DNA from: a bacterium
GTDB taxonomy: Bacteria > Chloroflexota > Dormibacteria > Aeolococcales > Bog-877
Direction: 5' to 3'
DNA length: 13,906 nucleotides
NCBI GenBank assembly: GCA_021798435.1
Contig: JAJZGN010000028.1
Location: 1 to 13,906 of the forward strand
A program made the position numbers and the translations under genes. The notes beneath the pieces are model-generated. The model searched no databases, was not told where the DNA came from, and saw only the letters and a list, made by a program, of their open reading frames with translations. This document shows, piece after piece, positions 7,240 to 13,906 of this stretch (the stretch's first letter is position 1; each line of letters opens with the position of its first letter).

Positions 7240-7482
7240 GGGGCTCCGCAGCCGGCGGGCCACCGGTGGGGGTAGGTTAGGGAGTCGCGGCCCCGAAGGT
7301 CAGTGGGGATGCGGTCGACCTGCCTGGCTGCAGCCCTCCGCCCCCTGATGGAGCTATCACATCATCGCCACCATGGAGGCTTGGGGCGGCGGCTGGAGCA
7401 GTCCACCTGCACTCCGACACCAGCTCCCCACCTACCGGTAGCGGCGGTTGAACCGCTCCGCCGTCAGTGGCGCCAGGAATCG

Positions 7483-7509
7483 CCTGCTTATGGTTCGGCG
7501 ACCAGCAGG
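7483..7509 (-). terminator. Possible terminator hairpin of the fused ETF gene
   Basis: CCTGCT (7483-7488) pairs with AGCAGG (7504-7509), with a short inner GGT/ACC pairing. It begins 26 bases beyond the ETF stop on the minus strand. No T tract follows, so the call is weak. Confidence 0.25.
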
Positions 7510-7535
7510 GTCGCGCGGGGCAATGCCGGGCCCGA

Positions 7536-9350
7536 TCAGGCCCCGGTCCGCAACGTGGCGCCGACCACCACAGCCAGCTCCCGGGCCACCTCCGCCCAGT
7601 CGCCCACGATCCCGAAGTCCGCACCGTCGAAGATCTCCGCTGCCGGGTCGGTGTTGACCGCAACCACGCACTTCGCCTCTCGCAGCCCGACCATGTGGTT
7701 CGCTGAGCCCGAGATCCCGAAGGCCAGGTAGAGATTCGGCTTCACGGTGACGCCGGTCAGCCCGACCTGACGTCCGCGGGGAAGCCACCCCTGATCGGCG
7801 ACCCGGCGGGTGCAGGCCAGCTGCGCGTCCAGAGCTTCCAGCAGCGGGGTGAGCTCCGAATAGCGGTGGTTGGGGACCCCCGATCCAACCCCCACGATCG
7901 CCCTGGCGGCGAGCAGATCCTCAAGGTCAAATGCCCGTTGGTAGCCGGTCATCTTTGCCCGGCGTCGCGGCACGACAGAAAGCTCTGTGACCCCCGCGAC
8001 CTTGGCCCTCGGGGAGAGGAGCGGCATCACCCCCGGGCGCACCGTCGCCATTTGAGTCCGGGAAGCGGCGGTGATCGGCACCAGGGCAGAACCCGAGAGA
8101 GCCGTCTTCCAGGCCACCAGGCGCCCTCCCTCCAGGTCAAGGCCCACGGCGTCCCCCGTCAGGCCCGCCTCGAGCAGCATCGAGACCCGGGCGGCCACCT
8201 CGCGACCCCACATAGTGCTGGAGCCGAGGATCGCCCAGGGCTGGGCCCCGCGCCCCCACTCGGCCACTCCCTTGGCAACATCCTCGGCCGCCTCCCAGCC
8301 TCGCAGTTCGATCACCTGATCAGCTCCCCATGACCCGAGGAGAGCGGGATCCACGGGATGAGGGGAGAGGGCCGACACCGTGCCGCCCCGCGGCGCGGCC
8401 AGGCTGGCGGCGGCCCCCAGGAGCTCGCGAGCGCTCCGCGACCTGCCGGGCTCGATGACCACGCCCAGGGACCGCGGGCCGGAATCCCGGCCAGGGTCGG
8501 CACCGTCACTTGAAGGACTCGCGGCCGTCGGCACTCGCCCGGCCTCGAGGGGCTCCTGCTGGGTCCGGCGAAGGCCCTCAAGGACGCCGCTCCGCACCAG
8601 TTCGGTGACCAGCGCTTCCACCTGGGATGACACTTTGCCGAGCAGGCGTCTTCGCGCCCTTGAGGCGTGAATCGGGCGGACGCTGCCGACTGCGGTGGGG
8701 CTGCCGGCGGCCCCCCAAGGGCCGCCCCCCAACTCGTCGCCCCGGAGAACGCGGATGCGCTCGTCGGCCCCCCCCCGGGCCTCGGGGACAGGGGCCTTGC
8801 ACGGCTGGCAGAGACGCTCGGCGCAGGCGATCACGCAGGGCAGGGTCGCTTCCACCACGGCGAGCCCGTCGTCCAGGGTCACCTCACAGTGGGCCAGTCC
8901 GTCGACCACCTCCAGTTTTTGCGAGGACGGAACGAAGGCCAGATCCAGGTACTCGGCGACGGCCGGCCCAACCTGGCCGGTATCGGAGTCGATGGAGTTG
9001 CGCCCGACCAAGATGACGTCGAAGGGGCCGCAGAGCCGCAGGGCGGCGCCCAGGGCGCGGGCAGTCGCCAAGGTGTCGCTGCCGGCGAACTCCGGGTCGC
9101 AGAGGTGGACGGCTGAGGTGGCCCCACACGCCAACGCTTCGAGCAGCACCCTCGAGGCCGACTCCGGGCCTAGCGTAAACACAGTGCATGAGTCCCCGGA
9201 CTCGGGCGCCAGGGCGACGCCGGCCGTCACCGCCCGTCGGCAGAAGGCGTTCATCTCCAGGGGGACCCCCTCCCGCCGGAGCCGGCCATCTTCGCCCAGG
9301 GACATCTCCTCTGGAACCGGCACCTGCTTCACCAGGACGGCGACGCGCAC
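7536..9350 (-). CDS. Electron transfer flavoprotein, fused beta-alpha subunits (EtfBA)
   Basis: A single 604-residue chain carrying both ETF subunits, which normally form a heterodimer that shuttles electrons between flavoenzymes through FAD. The beta part (about 1-260) begins MRVAVLVKQVPVPEE and has the nucleotide-binding motif SIDSDTGQVGPAVAEYL (119-135). A linker rich in Ala, Gly and Ser (about 262-292) leads to the alpha part (about 293-604). The alpha part has TVRPGVMPL (436-444) and the FAD-binding region VGLTGVTVKPNLYLAFGISG (529-548), followed by VNTDPAAEIFDGADFGIVGD (565-584). The reading frame crosses the junction without a stop, so this is a real fusion. The usual conserved beta-subunit segment after LPCVI is replaced by ACAERLCQPCKAPVPEA (175-191). 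The start is a GTG with a weak ribosome site. No dehydrogenase or ETF:quinone oxidoreductase is in the window, so its electron donor is unknown. Confidence 0.93.
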   Translation of the reverse strand: MRVAVLVKQVPVPEEMSLGEDGRLRREGVPLEMNAFCRRAVTAGVALAPESGDSCTVFTLGPESASRVLLEALACGATSAVHLCDPEFAGSDTLATARALGAALRLCGPFDVILVGRNSIDSDTGQVGPAVAEYLDLAFVPSSQKLEVVDGLAHCEVTLDDGLAVVEATLPCVIACAERLCQPCKAPVPEARGGADERIRVLRGDELGGGPWGAAGSPTAVGSVRPIHASRARRRLLGKVSSQVEALVTELVRSGVLEGLRRTQQEPLEAGRVPTAASPSSDGADPGRDSGPRSLGVVIEPGRSRSARELLGAAASLAAPRGGTVSALSPHPVDPALLGSWGADQVIELRGWEAAEDVAKGVAEWGRGAQPWAILGSSTMWGREVAARVSMLLEAGLTGDAVGLDLEGGRLVAWKTALSGSALVPITAASRTQMATVRPGVMPLLSPRAKVAGVTELSVVPRRRAKMTGYQRAFDLEDLLAARAIVGVGSGVPNHRYSELTPLLEALDAQLACTRRVADQGWLPRGRQVGLTGVTVKPNLYLAFGISGSANHMVGLREAKCVVAVNTDPAAEIFDGADFGIVGDWAEVARELAVVVGATLRTGA

Positions 9351-9697
9351 TGTTAGTACCCGCCCTGGCCCGCGCGGCGCTCGCGGTTTCCGGCGGGCGC
9401 TGTCGCGTGGCGCTGGTCACCTAGCTCCTCGCCCGATCCGGGAGCGCCCAAGGCCCTGCGTCCGCCAGCCGCTACATCCTGCACCAGGTGCTCCCTACTC
9501 AATCCTGTGCACGGTGGCCGGCGAGCAGCCGACCACCGGCCGCCTTCCCGCCAGAACCCGACCTGCCCGATGGCGAGGCAGCTCCCGCAACGGGCGCTAC
9601 CAGAAGTTCGCCCGACACCACGCGTTCCGCTCGGGTTGGCCCCGTACCATGCCGTGAGGCAGCCTGCGCCGGTCCTATCCGGCACTCCCCATCCGCT
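9351..9697. other. Intergenic region between VIT-family and ETF genes
   Basis: 347 bases between two minus-strand genes. A 110-codon frame (9353-9685, minus) ends 2 bases before the ETF start, but it has no recognisable domain and its third-position G+C looks lower than in the real genes, so I do not call it. An odd-centred palindrome GCACCAGGTGC lies at 9481-9491. I found no clear promoter, although the ETF gene presumably has one here. Confidence 0.45.
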
Positions 9698-10492
9698 TCA
9701 TGCCGGAGGAAGCTGAAGCCCGAACGCGTGCGGCAGCAACACCCCGAGGATGTAGGCCGCCAGCGCAGCGCCGGTCCCCACGGCGAGAACCTGGAGGCTT
9801 CCGATCGCGCGATTCTGCCCCACAACGCCCGCTTTGCTCAGTCCAACGATCAAAAGCCCCAGGGCGGACAGAAGCAGGGAGCCGACCACCGCCGGCGCGC
9901 CGGTCAGCGCCACGTACGGAACGATGGGGACCACCGCGCCGATGAGGAACATCGAGGCCATCATTAAGCCATCGCGAACCGAGGTGGAGGCCGGCTCGCT
10001 GTCGATGCCCAGCTCCTTCTCGATGTGGGTCCTCTCCCAAAGGAGCGGATACTTGGCCAGGGAACGCGAAAGGTCCTCGGCCTCGGGCCGGGGCACCCCA
10101 TTGGCGGCCAGGATTGCCACCATCTCGGCGTGCTCCGCTTCGGGCTGGCTGGCGAGCTCGGCCCGCTCCTTTCTGATGGCGGATTGGCTGAGGGCGTGCT
10201 CCGCACTAGAGGCCAGATAGGCGCCCGTCCCCATGGAGATCATCCCCGCCAGGGCCCCCGCGATCCCGGCGATGAGGATCGTGGTGTGGGCGACCGCTGC
10301 GCCGGCCGTGGCGGTGGCGACTCCGGTGGTCAGCCCCAGCGTGGTGAGCAGGCCATCCTGCACTCCAAACACCACCTCCCGGATCCCCGCCCTCCGCGCC
10401 AGCTCCTCCCGCTCCGACCCGGCGGCGACCGCCTGGGCGGCGAGCTCGGGCTTGAAGGTGGGCCGGGTTCCAGCCACGTTGAAAACTTTCAT
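9698..10492 (-). CDS. VIT1/CCC1-family iron/manganese transporter
   Basis: Predicted membrane transporter that moves Fe2+ or Mn2+ out of the cytoplasm, homologous to plant VIT1 and yeast CCC1. It has 264 residues, close to family length. Membrane segments lie at about 39-60, 70-95, 175-197, 200-220 and 230-254, the five expected for the family. The first holds the motif VVFGVQDGLLTTLGL (40-54) and the second AGMISMGTGAYLASSAE (82-98). Between them and segment 3 is a cytoplasmic helical region (about 97-170) rich in glutamates, the metal-binding part in VIT proteins. The ATG at 10492 is firm: an in-frame TAA lies just 4 codons upstream, and a -10 box sits 6 bases before it. It appears to be a single-gene unit with no iron-storage gene alongside. 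Confidence 0.92.
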   Translation of the reverse strand: MKVFNVAGTRPTFKPELAAQAVAAGSEREELARRAGIREVVFGVQDGLLTTLGLTTGVATATAGAAVAHTTILIAGIAGALAGMISMGTGAYLASSAEHALSQSAIRKERAELASQPEAEHAEMVAILAANGVPRPEAEDLSRSLAKYPLLWERTHIEKELGIDSEPASTSVRDGLMMASMFLIGAVVPIVPYVALTGAPAVVGSLLLSALGLLIVGLSKAGVVGQNRAIGSLQVLAVGTGAALAAYILGVLLPHAFGLQLPPA

Positions 10493-10498
10493 AGAGGT

Positions 10499-10504
10499 AT
10501 TTTA
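10499..10504 (-). promoter_or_regulatory. -10 box for leaderless transcription of the VIT-family gene
   Basis: Read on the minus strand, TAAAAT (five of six consensus bases) is followed by 6 bases and the ATG at 10492. There is no Shine-Dalgarno sequence at the expected position and no good -35 box. The AT-rich patch stands out from its GC-rich surroundings. No iron-regulator operator could be recognised. Confidence 0.55.
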
Positions 10505-10672
10505 CCGGCTCGGCGTGACATGCTCCTCCTCCGTCATAGGTCTTGGCGACCCGGTCCCGCTGCTTCCGTTCCGGCCCTCCGGCCCAGCGAATCCCAGAGA
10601 AGGAAGGCATGGTCTAAGGCCAGAATCGTTCCCTCGCGCGGCGTTCGCCCGCACCGCTGCCGAACGGACCCC

Positions 10673-10696
10673 GGACGGTCCCCATGGGACCCGTCC
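10673..10696 (-). terminator. Long hairpin downstream of the substrate-binding protein gene
   Basis: GGAC-GGTCCC pairs with GGGACC-GTCC around a CAT loop, giving a 10-bp stem with one bulged base. It lies about 57 bases beyond the stop of the substrate-binding protein gene and upstream of the VIT promoter. It has no T tract. A terminator is the simplest reading; a regulatory palindrome is the alternative. Confidence 0.45.
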
Positions 10697-10752
10697 CTGC
10701 GCGCGCTGGATTAACGGCTGCCGACGTCCTGGGGCGCGCCCGGGGTGCCGGG

Positions 10753-12705
10753 TTAGTTCATCCGGTATTGCTGCGGATAAAGCTCGTCATACACGCCTTG
10801 CGGTACCACGCCCTTGAGGCCGCGCTTGTAGAGCGTCAGTTGGTAGGGCGAATTGGGCATCCAGACGACGGGCAGCTGCTGCGCCAGGTAGTCCTCGTAG
10901 CGGAACAGGGCGGTCTTTTCGGCGACCGAACTCCGGGTGGTGTGGGTGGCGTCGATGTTGGCATTGTTGGTGGGGTTGCTGAAGTCGCCGTTGTTGACTG
11001 CGGCTCCTGTCGCGAACAAGGTCCCTCCGGTGGGAAAGTAGTCGGGATAGTACGTGTATCCGGTGGCCCAGTCCGCGAGGCCCCAGGTGCTGCAGGGGGA
11101 GTTGAAGGTGCATCCAGCGGTGATCGTGCCGATCACCGTGGAGGCGGGCTCGGACTGCAGCTGCATCTTGACCCCTAGGACCGAGGCCATGGTGGACTGG
11201 AGGGCCTCGAAGCTGCTGGCCAGGTAGGGGTACCCACTGGCGTAGAGGACCTGGATGTTGATCCCCTCGCCCGAGGTGATGCTGGCGCCGCAGTCCCCCT
11301 TGGCCGTGCCCGGCCGCGCACAGGTGGTGGCCCCGCCCGGGTGCACCGCCCATCCGTTGTCGGTCATGAGGCTCACGGCCTTCCCGGTGTTGTACGGGTA
11401 TACCGGGCCGCCCGCCTCGAGCGGGCTCTCATCCGGGTTGCCTGCCGGGTAGGTCGGCACCGGGCCGTTGTTCGTGGTCCCGAAGCCGGACATGAACTGC
11501 TTGATGTACTGGGCCTGGTTTACCAGCGACTGGAGCGCCTGCCGGAAGTACAGCTGGCGGAAGACCGGGCCCGTGGTCGGATTGGTGAAGTTGTACTGGG
11601 CGAATTGGATGCCGAAGTCGTACCAGGGGCTGTAGGCGTACCCCTTGGATCGTTCCAGCGTGGCGCGCTGCCCGGCGTCCTCGGGCGGCACGTAGCCGAT
11701 GGACACCTGCCCCGACAGCAAGGCATTGAGCTCGGCCGTGGTGCTGGTGAAGGGGAGTTCCTCGAAGGCCGCGATGGAGGGCTTGGGTGAGCCCGAGTAC
11801 TCGGGATTGGGCACCATCTTCACGAAGCCGGCTGAGGTGAAGGACGCCATGCGGAAGGGGCCATCCACGACGCGCCACAGGGGGTCGCTGTTGTAGGTCC
11901 CAAGGGTCTCCGCCTCCGAGTTGAGGAAGGCGGCGACCCCAAGAGCTCCGCTGGTCGCAGTCCCCGGACTGGTTGGCAGGTAGGCGTTGGGCGGGAGGCC
12001 CGCCGAGCTGGGCGCCAGCGACCGCGCCTCCGCCGAGGAGTCGTACGACCCAATCGCGCCCGAGGCGGAGAGGCGGTCCCAGGAGTGGGTGGGCATCGGG
12101 TAGATCTGGCTCAACTCGTTGTAGGTGAACCAGGTCGGGTTGTACGACGCATTGAGCCTGAACTGAAGGGAGTACGTTCCGGTCTGCTGGTAACTGACTA
12201 CGTTCTCCGGGAACGCACCGGGGGAGGAGGCGCCCCATCCCGGCCCGGGCAGCGAGGTGGTGCCGATCGCGGGGATTTGGGGGTCCGTGACGGCGCTGAG
12301 TAAGTTCATCCAGAACACTACGTCGCGGGCCGTGACGGGCTTCCCGTCGGACCAAACCCAATGCTTCAGCGTCACGGAGACCGTGGTGTTGTTGTTGGAG
12401 AACGTGGGAGGGTATGCCAGGCTCAGGGGCTCATTGAGCGTGGGCTCGCCCTGGTTGCCGAACCAGTAGAGCGGCAGGTAGAGCAGCTGTGAGAACTGCG
12501 GCAGGTTGTTGGTGTTCAGAAAGGCCCCGCTTTGCAGAGGAAGGATGTAGTTGGGGGCTGCGCCCGGTTGCTCCGCGAACGTAACCACGACGGCCCGATG
12601 ATTCGCGGAGGTGGGCGACGAAGTGCAGCTCGCCAGCAACAGGGCAGCACCCAGGATCGCAGCGGCAGCTGGCCCTTGGCGCTTTGGAGTGAGTGCGATC
12701 CTCAT
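10753..12705 (-). CDS. ABC transporter substrate-binding lipoprotein, peptide/nickel family 5 (DppA/OppA-like)
   Basis: Extracytoplasmic binding protein that would capture peptides or a similar ligand for an ABC importer. It has 650 residues, longer than typical DppA (about 530). The N-terminus is a lipoprotein signal: basic MRIALTPKRQ, a hydrophobic stretch and a lipobox LLASC with C27 as the predicted lipidated residue, followed by a Ser/Thr-rich tether. The family-5 domain starts near residue 50. It includes LLYLPLYWFG (74-83) and the hallmark WVWSDGKPVTARDVVFWMNL (116-135). The start is well supported by GGGAGGAAGG (12711-12720) before the ATG. No permease or ATPase of the Dpp/Opp type is adjacent; the LivF-like ATPase upstream belongs to a different transporter family. 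The ligand cannot be inferred. Confidence 0.92.
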   Translation of the reverse strand: MRIALTPKRQGPAAAAILGAALLLASCTSSPTSANHRAVVVTFAEQPGAAPNYILPLQSGAFLNTNNLPQFSQLLYLPLYWFGNQGEPTLNEPLSLAYPPTFSNNNTTVSVTLKHWVWSDGKPVTARDVVFWMNLLSAVTDPQIPAIGTTSLPGPGWGASSPGAFPENVVSYQQTGTYSLQFRLNASYNPTWFTYNELSQIYPMPTHSWDRLSASGAIGSYDSSAEARSLAPSSAGLPPNAYLPTSPGTATSGALGVAAFLNSEAETLGTYNSDPLWRVVDGPFRMASFTSAGFVKMVPNPEYSGSPKPSIAAFEELPFTSTTAELNALLSGQVSIGYVPPEDAGQRATLERSKGYAYSPWYDFGIQFAQYNFTNPTTGPVFRQLYFRQALQSLVNQAQYIKQFMSGFGTTNNGPVPTYPAGNPDESPLEAGGPVYPYNTGKAVSLMTDNGWAVHPGGATTCARPGTAKGDCGASITSGEGINIQVLYASGYPYLASSFEALQSTMASVLGVKMQLQSEPASTVIGTITAGCTFNSPCSTWGLADWATGYTYYPDYFPTGGTLFATGAAVNNGDFSNPTNNANIDATHTTRSSVAEKTALFRYEDYLAQQLPVVWMPNSPYQLTLYKRGLKGVVPQGVYDELYPQQYRMN

Positions 12706-12710
12706 GTCGG

Positions 12711-12720
12711 CCTTCCTCCC
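12711..12720 (-). promoter_or_regulatory. Strong ribosome binding site of the substrate-binding protein gene
   Basis: On the minus strand, GGGAGGAAGG ends 5 bases before the ATG at 12705, with the GGAGG core 9 bases from it. It stands out because several other genes here lack a clear site, and it fits a gene with a true 5' leader. Confidence 0.65.
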
Positions 12721-12832
12721 GATCCGTTGGCGGAGCCCCAGGCCCGCGTGTCGTGACCTCTGCGGATTATGCCGGAAGTGCGGGCGAAGTCGGGGACGAA
12801 ACCGGTCACGGGACCGGATTGCCAGCGGCCTC

Positions 12833-12859
12833 GTCGGTCGGGTCGGTCGGGTCGTGTCG
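12833..12859. repeat. 9-base tandem repeat GTCGGTCGG
   Basis: GTCGGTCGG occurs twice in tandem (12833-12841 and 12842-12850), followed by a degenerate third copy, GTCGTGTCG. It lies in the predicted leader of the substrate-binding protein gene. It is short and may be simple-sequence drift. Confidence 0.5.
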
Positions 12860-12908
12860 TCCTGATGGGGGGCGCGGGGTCATTCCCCTGGGCACCGCGG
12901 AGGCAACC

Positions 12909-12937
12909 ATCAAACCACATTTGCCACCTTATGTCAA
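12909..12937 (-). promoter_or_regulatory. Housekeeping-type promoter for the substrate-binding protein gene
   Basis: On the minus strand, a perfect -35 TTGACA (12937-12932) is separated by 17 bases from TTTGAT (12914-12909), which matches four of six -10 bases. Start of transcription would be near 12901, giving a leader of about 195 bases. A second -10-like box (CATAAT, 12771-12766) is closer to the gene but has no -35 partner. Confidence 0.6.
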
Positions 12938-13137
12938 CTGCTGACTGTGACCTGTTGAGAAAGGGTGTCAGCGGCCGGGCCAGGGAACGGAGGGCGCAGG
13001 TGCCTGCTCTGTTCGAGCCCGGGGCGCTGGGCCCGCGAGGATAGCGGCGGCCGAGCCCGGATGGCGGGGGCCCCAGCGCTCGGAGCCTCGCGAAGTGCGA
13101 GAGGAGCGCCGGATCGAGGTGACTCCTCGCAACGGTA

Positions 13138-13159
13138 CGCCCGGGGTGCATTCCGGGCG
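13138..13159. repeat. Inverted repeat (7-bp stem, 8-base loop)
   Basis: CGCCCGG (13138-13144) and CCGGGCG (13153-13159) are perfect complements around the loop GGTGCATT. It lies about 190 bases beyond the LivF-like stop, rather far for its terminator. It has no T tract and its function is unknown. Confidence 0.35.
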
Positions 13160-13349
13160 ATGGCCCGCGGCGTGGACTTCCCTCCGACGCCAGCTCGCGG
13201 ACCGTGGACCGGCTTATCCGCTCGGGCCCTCCAGCGAACAGCGGGGCAGGATGGTTCGGGTCGGCGACTACTTCTGGTCGGGACCTGGCGCATGAGCTGG
13301 GCGGTGGGCAGGCAGGGCCGCGGTGGCCACCTCCGCGCCTCCCATATCG

Positions 13350-13906
13350 TCAGGGTCGCTCGCCGCCTCTAAGAAAGAGTTCGGCCACCGCCTCGACATC
13401 GGTGATGGTGCCGCCGGGGCGGGAGGCGATGATGCGCCCAGCGACCATGACCTCGACGCGGGTAGCGATGGTCGCCGCCTCGATCGCCCGCTGCTCGACC
13501 AGGAGGACGGCCACGCCCTGACGCGCCAGCCCGGCCACATGCTCCTTGAGGACCTGATCGGCCATCAGCGGTGACAGGCCGGCCGAGGGCTCGTCGAGCA
13601 GGAGAACCGCCGGATTGGTCATCAGGGCTCGGCCCAGGGCCAGTACCTTGCGCTCGCCCCCGCTGAGGCGCCCGCCCACGGCAGCCAGGAGCGGGACCAG
13701 GAGCGGGAACAGCGCCACCACCTGGTCGAGGCGGGGCCGCACTTCGGCTCGGCGGAGAAGGTAGCCCCCCATCTCCAGGTTTTCCCGCACCGTGAGGGTG
13801 GGGAAGATGTCGTCTAGCTGCGGGACCCAGCCCAGCCCTCTCGAAGCCAGCCGGTTTGCCGGCACCTCGGAGATCTCCCGCCCGCGGAGCCAGACCTGAC
13901 CGCCCA
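13350..13906 (-). CDS. LivF-like branched-chain amino acid ABC transporter ATPase (N-terminus beyond window edge)
   Basis: ATP-binding subunit of a LIV/HAAT-type importer for branched-chain amino acids or related compounds. About 184 C-terminal residues are visible. The frame is open to the right edge through VWLRGREISEV, a typical LivF strand, so the GTG near 13865 is internal and Walker A lies outside the window. Visible motifs are Q-loop GWVPQLDDIFPTLTVRENLE, signature RLSGGERKVLALGRAL, Walker B AVLLLDEPSAGLSP and the LivF-type segment VAVLLVEQRAIEAATIATRV. In LivF the usual motif is LVEQN; here the Asn is Arg. The ATPase appears to be the last gene of its operon, since no further livGHMJK gene follows. 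It has no evident link to the family-5 substrate-binding protein downstream. Confidence 0.9.
   Translation of the reverse strand, partial: GGQVWLRGREISEVPANRLASRGLGWVPQLDDIFPTLTVRENLEMGGYLLRRAEVRPRLDQVVALFPLLVPLLAAVGGRLSGGERKVLALGRALMTNPAVLLLDEPSAGLSPLMADQVLKEHVAGLARQGVAVLLVEQRAIEAATIATRVEVMVAGRIIASRPGGTITDVEAVAELFLRGGERP

Larger units (their letters stand above)
7172..7535. other. Intergenic region between convergent SQR-like and ETF genes
   Basis: This 364-base stretch separates two convergent genes and has no credible coding sequence. It contains hairpins listed separately (7223-7239 and 7483-7509), the 10-base palindrome CCACCGGTGG (7260-7269) and an odd-centred palindrome GCGGTTGAACCGC (7444-7456). 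It most likely serves as a shared termination zone. I see no tRNA or promoter. Confidence 0.5.
12706..13349. other. Gene-poor region upstream of the substrate-binding protein
   Basis: 644 bases without a convincing gene; open frames on both strands are rich in Arg, Gly and Pro and lack domains. The left part (12706-12900) is the predicted leader of the substrate-binding protein mRNA. It has hairpins at 12802-12817 (CCGGTC/GACCGG, 4-base loop) and 12876-12888 (GGGG/CCCC), plus a 9-base tandem repeat. A strong promoter lies at 12909-12937. The right part (12960-13349) holds only hairpins, the clearest at 13138-13159. No tRNA or known RNA was recognised. Confidence 0.5.

Noticed and set aside
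7444..7456. Odd-centred palindrome GCGGTTGAACCGC in the convergent intergenic region
   Set aside because: A single copy with a 1-base centre and no promoter nearby; no evidence for an operator or attachment site.
9353..9685. 110-codon minus-strand frame ending 2 bases before the ETF start, with an ARCGSC motif
   Set aside because: No recognised domain, Arg/Gly-rich composition and mixed third-position bases unlike the neighbouring genes. It does not have the cysteine spacing of a ferredoxin-like ETF partner.
13005..13040. TTCGAGCC stretch resembling a tRNA T-loop
   Set aside because: The flanking bases do not form a T-stem, and no anticodon arm or acceptor stem can be found around it.
12702..13151. 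149-codon minus-strand frame overlapping the substrate-binding protein start by an ATGA junction
   Set aside because: The overlap looks like coupling, but the product is low-complexity Arg/Pro-rich over the tandem repeat, crosses the promoter and has no domain.
1..13906. CRISPR array, insertion sequence or prophage signature
   Set aside because: No regularly spaced repeats, transposase, integrase or terminal inverted repeats were seen.

Overview
This is a very GC-rich bacterial window (strong G/C preference at third codon positions, many GTG starts). Several genes appear to be read from leaderless or near-leaderless transcripts, with a TANNNT -10 box 6-7 bases before the start codon. That combination, an actinobacterial-style two-FtsX permease and a NarL-type two-component system suggest an actinobacterium or a related high-GC Terrabacteria lineage (Dormibacterota- or Chloroflexota-like). 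No rRNA, tRNA, phage or transposon sequence is visible, so the placement is an inference.

Layout. (1) 1-2409, minus: a MacB/FtsX-type ABC exporter, with the ATPase first and the permease following after 1 base; the permease runs off the left edge. (2) 2410-2748: a divergent control region holding repeated GGGTTGA elements. (3) 2749-4706, plus: a membrane sensor histidine kinase and a NarL/LuxR response regulator overlapping by 4 bases; this pair probably controls the exporter. (4) 4847-7171, plus: a sulfur module of an ArsR-rhodanese fusion regulator, a DsrE-like sulfur-carrier protein (4-base overlap) and a sulfide:quinone oxidoreductase-like flavoprotein. (5) 7536-9350, minus: one long gene encoding electron transfer flavoprotein beta and alpha subunits fused into a single chain. 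(6) 9698-10492, minus: a VIT1/CCC1-family iron/manganese transporter. (7) 10753-12705, minus: a lipoprotein substrate-binding protein of the peptide/nickel (family 5) type, with a good promoter and a long structured leader. (8) 12706-13349: a gene-poor stretch. (9) 13350-13906, minus: the C-terminal part of a LivF-like branched-chain amino acid ABC ATPase, entering from the right edge.

How the genes may work together. The exporter and two-component system look like one envelope-stress or export module. The sulfur genes look like a self-regulated persulfide module: a cysteine-bearing ArsR-rhodanese sensor, a sulfur-transfer DsrE and an SQR-like enzyme that would feed electrons from sulfide into the quinone pool. 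The fused ETF is also a flavin electron carrier, but no dehydrogenase or ETF:quinone oxidoreductase partner is present here. The VIT protein, the substrate-binding protein and the LivF-like ATPase appear to be separate transport units. The points most worth checking are the fused ETF with a cysteine-rich subunit-beta segment, the ArsR-rhodanese/DsrE/SQR operon, and the repeat element between the exporter and its likely regulator.
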